Source: Clostridia bacterium (GTDB taxonomy: Bacteria > Bacillota > Clostridia > Christensenellales > Borkfalkiaceae). Taken from it: a DNA stretch of 64,000 nt. Position numbers and translations under genes: made by a program. The stretch is from positions 209,264 through 273,263 of the forward strand of contig JAFQEA010000016.1 in assembly GCA_017399185.1 (NCBI GenBank), given 5' to 3'. Under the pieces are notes generated by a model that was not told the DNA's origin, searched no databases, and saw nothing but the letters and a program-made list of their open reading frames with translations. Positions within the stretch are counted from its first letter, which is position 1, and each line of letters opens with the position of its first letter. Of this stretch, positions 35,070 through 41,077 are shown piece after piece.

Positions 35070-35739
35070 CGTTTCTAAAAAGTGGGGCAATAGGTCGATT
35101 TTCGACAATTTAACCCTTGAATTTGACAAAGATAAAACGACTGCAATTATAGGTAAATCAGGCATTGGTAAAACGACTCTTTTTAAAATGATAGCCCGCC
35201 TTACCGACTTTGAAGGCGAGATTTCAGGCTTTGGCAGGATATCTTACGTTTTCCAAGAGCCGCGCCTTTTGCCCTTTTTAACCGTAAAGGAAAATTTGCT
35301 TTACGCACTATCGGGTAGCAATTTGGGCGATGATTTACAAAACACTATTGAAAAGTATTCAAAGCTTACTGAAATCACCCAATTTTTAGATAAGCGCGCC
35401 GATAAGCTTTCGGGCGGGGAAATGCAAAGGGTTTCTTTAGCGCGTGCCTTTTGTTATCCGTCCGACACAATCCTTTGTGACGAGCCCTTTTCATCTTTGG
35501 ATTTAGGCTTGAAAAAGCGTATTATGGGCGTGTATAACGACCTTATCAGCGCGTCCCCACGCACGACGATTATAATTACCCACACCATTGACGAAGCATT
35601 GTTTTTGGCTGATACTATCGTATATATCGACCAGAACGGATACAAGCGCTTTGAAAACCCAACTAAAAAGGAAGAGCGCGTTTTTGGTTACGAAAAGGAT
35701 AACGCTTTACGCGCAACGCTTATAGACTTGCTTTTATAA
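35053..35739 (+). CDS. NitT/TauT-type ABC ATPase
   Basis: This 228-residue ATPase is slightly short for the family. Walker A is GKSGIGKTT, the signature is LSGGEMQR, Walker B is DTILCDEPFSSLD and the H-loop is ITHTIDEA. It completes the receptor-permease-ATPase set. The GGAG ribosome site is within the permease coding region. A sense copy of the dispersed motif encodes NRSIF near its N-terminus, at the normal position of the first strand. Confidence 0.93.
   Translation: MPKLINVSKKWGNRSIFDNLTLEFDKDKTTAIIGKSGIGKTTLFKMIARLTDFEGEISGFGRISYVFQEPRLLPFLTVKENLLYALSGSNLGDDLQNTIEKYSKLTEITQFLDKRADKLSGGEMQRVSLARAFCYPSDTILCDEPFSSLDLGLKKRIMGVYNDLISASPRTTIIITHTIDEALFLADTIVYIDQNGYKRFENPTKKEERVFGYEKDNALRATLIDLLL
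35088..35101 (+). repeat. Dispersed motif copy, CAATAGGTCGATTT
   Basis: Inside the ATPase gene, sense, flanked by AAAAAGTGGGG and TCGAC. Two mismatches in the core but a perfect flank. Confidence 0.6.
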
Positions 35740-35776
35740 AGGTATAAATTACAAAAAGCTGGCAACAATTATTACC

Positions 35777-35820
35777 AAGCGGATATAAAAAAGCATAAAA
35801 TATAAGGGGACAATCCGCTT
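35777..35820 (+). repeat. Inverted repeat before mazF
   Basis: AAGCGGAT (35777-35784) and ATCCGCTT (35813-35820) form an 8-bp perfect inverted repeat with a 28-nt loop. The second arm ends 11 bp before the mazF ATG. It could be an operator or an mRNA stem. Confidence 0.6.
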
Positions 35821-35831
35821 TGAAGGTAAGT

Positions 35832-36185
35832 ATGATAAAACGCGGTGAACTGTATTATGCGGATTTAAGCCCTGTTTTTGGCAGCGAGCAAGGTGGCGTG
35901 CGCCCCGTTTTGGTGGTGCAAAACGATATAGGCAACAAGTATAGCCCAACGGTTATTGCCGCCGCTATAACAAGTAAGCTTGACAAAGCAAAGCTACCCA
36001 CCCATATAGAGCTTTCTGCCCTTGATTACGGACTGCAAAAGGATTCCGTAATCCTGCTTGAGCAAATCCGCACGATTGACAAGCGCAGACTTAAAGAACG
36101 CATTGGCTATCTGCCCGAAAACGTTATGAAGCGTGTTGATTTGGGATTAAGGATTAGCCTTGGCGTTGAAGTTATAGCAAAATAA
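35832..36185 (+). CDS. mazF: MazF/EndoA-type endoribonuclease toxin, no visible antitoxin
   Basis: This 117-residue protein closely follows the Firmicutes EndoA (MazF/PemK) family: [21 protein letters not shown], then RPVLVVQND, and the C-terminal [16 protein letters not shown]. Family members cut mRNA at short sequences and are restrained by a MazE/EndoAI antitoxin. The ATG at 35832 has AAGG 5 nt upstream; the in-frame TTG at 35820 is less likely. Only 92 bp separate it from the ABC ATPase gene, too little for an antitoxin, and none follows either. Its antitoxin may be elsewhere. Confidence 0.93.
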   Translation: MIKRGELYYADLSPVFGSEQGGVRPVLVVQNDIGNKYSPTVIAAAITSKLDKAKLPTHIELSALDYGLQKDSVILLEQIRTIDKRRLKERIGYLPENVMKRVDLGLRISLGVEVIAK

Positions 36186-36189
36186 ACCT

Positions 36190-36220
36190 TGCCCAAGGGT
36201 GTTAGCCTTTGGGCTTTTTC
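36190..36220 (+). terminator. mazF terminator
   Basis: The stem GCCCAAGG/CCTTTGGGC is followed by TTTTTC, within 10 bp of the mazF stop. Confidence 0.8.
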
Positions 36221-36303
36221 GTGCTTTTTTGCAAGGATTTTAGTCTTACAAAAAAACAAAAACAAAAAAAACGGCTAAAACCCTTTATTTTTGCCGTGCG
36301 GTA

Positions 36304-36312
36304 TGATATAAT
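36304..36312 (+). promoter_or_regulatory. Extended -10 promoter of pncB
   Basis: TGATATAAT is an extended -10 element with only a weak -35 (TTTATT) 17 nt upstream. It lies 52 bp before the pncB start. Confidence 0.6.
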
Positions 36313-36363
36313 GAGTTAATAATTGATGCTCTAAACAAGATATTGTTTAGAAAGGAAGATTTT

Positions 36364-37803
36364 ATGAGAAATTTGACCTTGCTTACAGACTTTTATGAGC
36401 TGACTATGATGTACGGCTACTTCAAGCAAAAAAAGACTGATGAAGTCGTTGTGTTTGACGTGTTCTTCCGCAGAAACGCACTTATTACCTATTCGGTTTC
36501 TGCCGGGCTTGAGCAGGTTATAGATTATCTTGAAAATATCAACTTTAACGATGACGATATCAAATACCTTGAAAGCTTGAACACCTTTGACGGTGAATTT
36601 TTGGAATTTTTAAGGAATTTTAAATTCACAGGTCAGGTTTACGCCGTAAAGGAAGGCACTGTCGTTTTCCCTGACGAGCCTGTTTTGATTATCAAAAGCA
36701 ACGTTTTGGAAGCCCAGCTTGTTGAAACTGCAATTTTGAATATATTAAACCACCAAACGCTTATTGCCAGCAAGGCGGCAAAGGTTTGCTATGCGGCAGG
36801 TGACGACGCGGTTATGGAATTTGGCTTAAGGCGCGCCCAGGGCCCAGACGCAGGTATTTACGGCACAAGGGCGTCGGTTATCGGCGGGTGCGGCTCAACG
36901 TCCAACGTGTTAGCAGGTCAGATGTTTGGTATTAAGCTATCGGGTACGCAGGCGCACAGCTGGATTATGGGGTTTTCAAGTGAGCTTGAAGCCTTCAAGG
37001 CTTACGCAGACGTATATCCCGACGCAACGCTACTTCTTGTTGATACCTACGACACCTTAAAAAGCGGTGTCCCTAACGCCATAAAGTGCTTTGACTATCT
37101 TGTTGAAAGGGGGCACAGGCCCGTTGGTATCCGTATTGACAGCGGCGACTTGGCGTATCTTACAAAGCAAGCGCGCAAAATGCTTGACGATGCTGGGTAT
37201 GATTACGTTAAAATCTGCGCTTCCGGCGATTTAGACGATAAGCTTATTATGTCGCTTAAAGCCCAAGGCGCGCGCATTGACGTTTGGGGCGTTGGTACAA
37301 AGCTTATAACGGGTGGCGAAATGCCTGCCCTTGGCGGTGTTTACAAGCTTGCCGCCGCTTTGGAAAACGGAAAATTTATCCCTAAAATCAAGCTTTCAGA
37401 TAACAGCATAAAAACGACCAACCCGGGCTTTAAAACCCTTTACAGGGTTTACGATAAGGACGGTATGGCGTTTGCAGACCTTATTGCGTTAAGGGAAGAA
37501 TCCTTTGACACCCAAAAACCTTTAACCCTTACGCACCCGACCGAAAGATGGAAATCAATTACGCTTGAGCCTGGCGAATACACCTTGCGTGAGCTTTCCG
37601 TGCTTATTATGGACAAGGGCAAGCGTGTTGGTAAAAAGCCGACCTTGGAAGAAATCTGTTCTTACGCCCGCGCCGAAAGAGAAAGCTTTTGGGATGAATA
37701 CAGACGTATTGACAATCCGCATATCTATAAGGTTGACCTGTCTGACGGGCTTTATGAGCTTAAAGACAGCATGATTAAAAAGATAAGGAACACCAAGGTA
37801 TGA
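36364..37803 (+). CDS. pncB: Nicotinate phosphoribosyltransferase
   Basis: This is the first enzyme of the nicotinate (Preiss-Handler) salvage route to NAD, 479 residues. The N-terminus LLTDFYELTMMYGYF is diagnostic, followed by EFGLRRAQGPDAG and the phosphoribosyl-binding region GVRIDSGDLAYLTK-like segment (GIRIDSGDLAYL) and WGVGTKLITG. The start is placed at 36364 after AGGAAG; an ATG 21 bp upstream lies within the ribosome site region. The product feeds NadD and then NadE, whose gene lies at 18.8 kb. The stop overlaps the next start (ATGA). Confidence 0.96.
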   Translation: MRNLTLLTDFYELTMMYGYFKQKKTDEVVVFDVFFRRNALITYSVSAGLEQVIDYLENINFNDDDIKYLESLNTFDGEFLEFLRNFKFTGQVYAVKEGTVVFPDEPVLIIKSNVLEAQLVETAILNILNHQTLIASKAAKVCYAAGDDAVMEFGLRRAQGPDAGIYGTRASVIGGCGSTSNVLAGQMFGIKLSGTQAHSWIMGFSSELEAFKAYADVYPDATLLLVDTYDTLKSGVPNAIKCFDYLVERGHRPVGIRIDSGDLAYLTKQARKMLDDAGYDYVKICASGDLDDKLIMSLKAQGARIDVWGVGTKLITGGEMPALGGVYKLAAALENGKFIPKIKLSDNSIKTTNPGFKTLYRVYDKDGMAFADLIALREESFDTQKPLTLTHPTERWKSITLEPGEYTLRELSVLIMDKGKRVGKKPTLEEICSYARAERESFWDEYRRIDNPHIYKVDLSDGLYELKDSMIKKIRNTKV

Positions 37804-38342
37804 AGGAAGAAAGGCTTTCTCAATTAGAGCAGGAAAACCAGGACCTGCTTGACCAAAACTTTGAGCTTTCATCAAAGATAAGGGCGTTAAGCGTTGAGCT
37901 TGAAGCTTACCGCCGTGACGCTAATAAGAGCGCAGAAAGACTGCTTAACGCGGATAAGGAAGCAGATGCTATTAATAAAGCAACCGCTTATAAGTATATG
38001 CTGGAGCTTAAATCAATCAAGCTTTTAGCCCAAAAATACCGCGCTTATTACAGCGAAGAAATGGATAAAAACAAGGCAGAAGCTTCTAAATGGCTTATTG
38101 ATTGTTTAACTGGTCTTGATGCCGAAGGGTCGTTTAAAGTTAAGGACGTAGCGCAAAAAATTGAACAAAAGCTGTCAGATGACGGCAAAATTGTCCGTAA
38201 CGATAAACCAATCAGTAAGGAATTTGAAGACTTTATAAATAGCGCTGAACGAAAAGACCTACCGACGTTTGACTTGGATGAAGCCGTTAACCCCACAACC
38301 CCACTTGACTTATCCGAGCTTTTAAAGGAGCTTGGTATATAA
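37800..38342 (+). CDS. Coiled-coil protein in the divIVA position
   Basis: This 180-residue soluble protein has a long N-terminal coiled coil (residues 3-75: QLEQENQDLLDQNFELSSKI and onward), then a helical region and an acidic C-terminus ending in LDLSELLKELGI. Many Firmicutes have divIVA just upstream of lspA-rluD. The coiled coil resembles the second half of DivIVA but lacks its membrane-targeting N-terminal domain, so homology is uncertain. It overlaps pncB by 4 bp, and lspA follows after 18 bp. Confidence 0.55.
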   Translation: MKEERLSQLEQENQDLLDQNFELSSKIRALSVELEAYRRDANKSAERLLNADKEADAINKATAYKYMLELKSIKLLAQKYRAYYSEEMDKNKAEASKWLIDCLTGLDAEGSFKVKDVAQKIEQKLSDDGKIVRNDKPISKEFEDFINSAERKDLPTFDLDEAVNPTTPLDLSELLKELGI

Positions 38343-38360
38343 AAATTAAAAAAGGTATTT

Positions 38361-38849
38361 ATGATTTACGCAATAATATTTTTTGTCGCGCTGATACTTG
38401 ACCAGGTTTCAAAGGCGATTGTTGATTCCGCGTCGTACGAGCGCATTACGATAATTAAAAACGTGCTGTCTATCGAGCAGGTTTCAATGAACCCTGGTGC
38501 AGCGCTTTCCATGCTTGCCGACAAGGGCTGGGCGCAAGCTTTCTTTATTTGCTTAACCGTTTTAACGATGGCAATTTTAGTGCTTTACTTTATCTTTAAA
38601 AAGGATAACAGTAAATGGCTTAATATTTCGCTAGCGCTTATTGCTTCGGGTGCGCTTGGCAATTTTATTGACCGCCTTGCGTTTAAAGCCGTGCGCGACT
38701 TTATCGGTATGAACTTCTATTTTGTAAGCTTTAGCTGTAACGTTGCAGATATTGCAATATCGGTTGGCGGCGTTATGATTGTTTTTTACTTCCTGTTCCT
38801 TGATAAAGACGCAATATTTAAAAAGAAGGAAAAGCCGAATGACAAATAG
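38361..38849 (+). CDS. lspA: Lipoprotein signal peptidase
   Basis: This membrane aspartyl protease (signal peptidase II) cleaves signal peptides of lipidated prolipoproteins, such as the several lipoproteins in this window. It has 162 residues and four membrane helices. The conserved blocks are LDQVSKA near residue 14, the Asn-Pro-Gly-Ala segment (MNPGAALS), GNFIDRL, and the catalytic Asp pair near residues 113 (AVRDFI) and 130 (CNVADIAI). The 3' end overlaps rluD by 11 bp. Confidence 0.95.
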   Translation: MIYAIIFFVALILDQVSKAIVDSASYERITIIKNVLSIEQVSMNPGAALSMLADKGWAQAFFICLTVLTMAILVLYFIFKKDNSKWLNISLALIASGALGNFIDRLAFKAVRDFIGMNFYFVSFSCNVADIAISVGGVMIVFYFLFLDKDAIFKKKEKPNDK

Positions 38850-39744
38850 TGTATTACAAGTCGCTTCGCCTGAAAAGCGACTTGATTTATTTGTGTGCGA
38901 AAAGACGGAACTTACGCGCTCACGCATAAAAAAGCTTATTGAAGATAACAAGATAACCCTTAACGGTAAGCCTTGTAAGGCAGGGGACAGCCTGAAAGCC
39001 GGCGACGTTATTGAAATTGCTTTAGATGAGCCTGTTGAGCTTGACTTAACGCCGCAGGATATAAGCATTGATATCGTGTATCAGGATGACGATATTGCAG
39101 TTATCAATAAGCCACAAGGTTTGACTGTGCACGCAGGCGGCGGCACAAACGGCGGCACGCTTGTTAACGCGCTACTTTATCACCTTGATAAATTAAGTAG
39201 CATAAACGGCGTTATAAGGCCTGGGATAGTACATAGGATTGACAAGGATACGTCGGGCTTATTGGTCGTTGCAAAAAACGATACGGCGCATTTATCCTTG
39301 GCAAAGCAGATTGAAAAAAAGACCTGTAAACGCATTTATCTTGCCCTTGTTGAAGGTGCGCCAAAGTGCGATAACGGGCTTATAGACACACTTATCACCC
39401 GTAGCGACAAGGATAGAAAGCTTATGGCGGTTTCAAGCGTTAAGGGAAGACAAGCCGTAACCGAATATACCGTTATTAAAAAATATCAAGGGTTTACTTT
39501 GATGGAATTTTCCTTAAAGACAGGCCGCACCCACCAGATACGCGTGCATTGTAAGCATTTAAATCTGCCAATCGTGGGGGATAAAAAATACGGTAGCAAA
39601 AAACAGAAGTTTGAGCTTGAAGGTCAGCTTCTGCACGCCCACAAACTAACCTTTATCCATCCAAGAACGGGTGAAGAAATGACGTTTACTGCACCGCTAC
39701 CAAAGCATTTCAATGACGTATTATCAAAGCTTAAAGAAAAGTAA
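38839..39744 (+). CDS. rluD: RluA/RluD-family 23S rRNA pseudouridine synthase
   Basis: This 301-residue enzyme has an N-terminal S4 RNA-binding domain (RLDLFVCEKTELTRSRIKKL) and a catalytic domain with the active-site motif HRIDKDTSGLL near residue 137. It converts specific uridines of 23S rRNA to pseudouridine. RluD versus RluA/C subtype cannot be proven, but the gene order lspA-rluD is standard in Firmicutes. The start at 38839 is inside the lspA end; a longer frame in the same phase upstream overlaps lspA and is not conserved. Confidence 0.93.
   Translation: MTNSVLQVASPEKRLDLFVCEKTELTRSRIKKLIEDNKITLNGKPCKAGDSLKAGDVIEIALDEPVELDLTPQDISIDIVYQDDDIAVINKPQGLTVHAGGGTNGGTLVNALLYHLDKLSSINGVIRPGIVHRIDKDTSGLLVVAKNDTAHLSLAKQIEKKTCKRIYLALVEGAPKCDNGLIDTLITRSDKDRKLMAVSSVKGRQAVTEYTVIKKYQGFTLMEFSLKTGRTHQIRVHCKHLNLPIVGDKKYGSKKQKFELEGQLLHAHKLTFIHPRTGEEMTFTAPLPKHFNDVLSKLKEK
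39372..39385 (-). repeat. Dispersed motif copy, CTATAAGCCCGTTA
   Basis: Inside rluD, antisense, coding Asn-Gly-Leu-Ile-Asp. Same 14-mer as at 7214, 29505, 34033 and 55634. Confidence 0.65.
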
Positions 39745-39752
39745 AAGTTGCC

Positions 39753-39766
39753 CTATAAGTCGATTA
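39753..39766 (+). repeat. Dispersed motif copy, CTATAAGTCGATTA (exact consensus)
   Basis: Just after rluD, preceded by AAAAGTTGCC. Confidence 0.8.
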
Positions 39767-39795
39767 ATTCGGTTTTTTGGGTAAAATGGGTTAAA

Positions 39796-39832
39796 ATTTT
39801 AAAAAAAGGGCGGTGCTTTATTAGCACCGCCA
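39796..39832 (-). terminator. Terminator of the small frameshifted gene
   Basis: On the minus strand, GGCGGTGC pairs with GCACCGCC and is followed by CTTTTTTTAAAA. Its place right after the small gene supports that gene being real. Confidence 0.85.
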
Positions 39833-39843
39833 ACTAAATATTA

Positions 39844-40024
39844 TCACAAATCGTCCGCGTCCTGCACGGGTGTGGAATATTTATCGTCATAGTCAACGCC
39901 CGTATAGCTACCGCTTGGGTCGAATTGTGATTTTAACTTACCTAAATCCTTACTTGCAGTTTTTGCTTTTAGAATTAGATTTTGACTTTTCGTTAGTCTT
40001 ATTATCTCTTTGATTTTCTCTCAT
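39844..40024 (-). pseudogene. Small conserved-looking gene interrupted by a 1-nt frameshift
   Basis: From ATG at 40024, with GAAGGA 7 nt upstream, the frame encodes a Lys/Asn/Ser-rich start (MRENQRDNKTNEKSKSNSK) and hits TAA after 24 codons. Removing one A from the A5 run (plus strand T5 at 39960-39964) joins it to a second frame ending SGSYTGVDYDD...PVQDADDL, giving a 59-residue protein. The C-terminal PVQDADDL recalls small hypothetical proteins of Clostridia. A strong terminator follows. It is either a real frameshift, a homopolymer sequencing or assembly error, or a slippage site. Function unknown. Confidence 0.7.
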
Positions 40025-40032
40025 TTCAAATC

Positions 40033-40048
40033 CTTCAGTTGCCTGAAG
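40033..40048 (-). promoter_or_regulatory. Hairpin covering the ribosome site of the small gene
   Basis: On the minus strand, CTTCAG-GCAA-CTGAAG (GNRA-type tetraloop) has the start of the GAAGGA site in its 3' arm, suggesting control of translation. Confidence 0.5.
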
Positions 40049-40112
40049 CTTTCCCCCCCTTTAACCATATTGTGCGCACTTTTTTTTAACTTATACAAAA
40101 TTCGACAAATTT

Positions 40113-40841
40113 ATGAAGCTTAAAAACTTTTTCAAAAATCTTCTTATAAAGGCCGATGGTATTTTATTTAATAAGCACCTTACCTGTAATTTATGTGGGT
40201 GCGAGATTTTTGATGGAAAGGATTTTTGCGAGTCTTGCTTTAAAAGTATAACCCTTAACGACAATATAGTTTGCGAAACCTGCGGGCGTAAGGTCAACGT
40301 TTCAACGTCGCGGTGTGATTCCTGCAAGGGCGAGTGGGCTGTCGATAAGGCAAGGAGTGCTTTTATCTACACGGGCGGTGCTGAAAAGCTAATTAAAGAC
40401 CTAAAGTATGCAAACAAGCAGTACCTTGCAGAAATTATCGCGCCCTATTTAAAGGAAGTTTACGTTAAAAACTTTTTTGCACCCGATGCAATAACCTTTG
40501 TGCCGATGAGTGAAAAATCAGAGCTAAAGCGCGGCTTTAACCAAGCCTATCTTTTGGCAAAGGAGCTTGCAAAACTAACGGATAATCGACTTATAGCCCC
40601 GCTTATCAAGCATAAAGACACCCCAAAGCAGGAATCCTTAAATAAAAAAGCACGGCAAGAAAACCTTCTAAAATGCTTTAAGGTGATTGACGCTAAAGCC
40701 GTAAAGGATAAACGCATATTAATCGTTGACGACGTATTGACAACGGGCGCAACGGCACACGCGCTAGCTGAAAAGCTTAAAGATAAAGGCGCAAAGTCTG
40801 TGTATCTTTTGACGGTTGCTTCGGTTGTAAAGCGCATTTAG
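40113..40841 (+). CDS. comF: ComF-family phosphoribosyltransferase-like protein
   Basis: This 242-residue protein matches the ComFC/GntX family. It has an N-terminal double zinc ribbon (CNLC...CESC and CETC...CDSC) and a C-terminal phosphoribosyltransferase fold with the PRPP loop ILIVDDVLTTGAT near residue 205. In naturally competent bacteria ComFC is needed for DNA uptake or processing; in others its role is unclear. It stands alone with a terminator behind. An antisense exact copy of the dispersed motif lies within it. No comFA helicase gene is adjacent. Confidence 0.92.
   Translation: MKLKNFFKNLLIKADGILFNKHLTCNLCGCEIFDGKDFCESCFKSITLNDNIVCETCGRKVNVSTSRCDSCKGEWAVDKARSAFIYTGGAEKLIKDLKYANKQYLAEIIAPYLKEVYVKNFFAPDAITFVPMSEKSELKRGFNQAYLLAKELAKLTDNRLIAPLIKHKDTPKQESLNKKARQENLLKCFKVIDAKAVKDKRILIVDDVLTTGATAHALAEKLKDKGAKSVYLLTVASVVKRI
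40583..40596 (-). repeat. Dispersed motif copy, CTATAAGTCGATTA (exact consensus)
   Basis: Inside comF, antisense, at the codons for Asp-Asn-Arg-Leu-Ile-Ala. Confidence 0.75.
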
Positions 40842-40921
40842 TTAATAATCAAAAGCCGTTTTTTGAAAAAAGTATAAAATATTGCAAAAAGGACAAAAAC
40901 AATCAAAAATGACAAAAAAAC

Positions 40922-40949
40922 AAATGGCCACGCGCCATTTTTTTTATTT
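40922..40949 (+). terminator. comF terminator
   Basis: The stem AAATGGC/GCCATTT is followed by a T-rich tract (TTTTTATTTTT). Confidence 0.85.
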
Positions 40950-40974
40950 TTAATAAAAAATTTGCCAGATTGCC

Positions 40975-41003
40975 TTTACTTAATCACTAAAATATAGTAT
41001 TAT
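40975..41003 (+). promoter_or_regulatory. secA promoter
   Basis: TTTACT (40975-40980) and TATTAT (40998-41003) are separated by 17 nt, 75 bp before the secA start. Confidence 0.6.
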
Positions 41004-41077
41004 AAAGTGTAAGATTTTGTTTTCTAATAGAAATATTAAATAAATTAAAGCAAAAAATAAAGCAAAAAGGTTGAACC

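Larger units (their letters stand above)
35372..39385. other. Operon-like run pncB-coiled coil-lspA-rluD and neighbours
   Basis: A note on layout: the importer ATPase ends at 35739, mazF stands alone from 35832, and from 36364 pncB, the coiled-coil gene, lspA and rluD run with overlaps of 4 to 11 bp or an 18-bp spacer. They are likely one transcript. Confidence 0.5.
39745..40112. other. Spacer holding one motif copy and a broken small minus-strand gene
   Basis: The 368 bp between rluD and comF hold a dispersed motif copy, a minus-strand terminator, a frameshifted 59-codon gene, and its hairpin-covered ribosome site at 40033-40048. Confidence 0.75.

Noticed and set aside
35740..35831. A MazE-type antitoxin before mazF
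   Set aside because: The spacer is 92 bp with no plausible frame and ribosome site.
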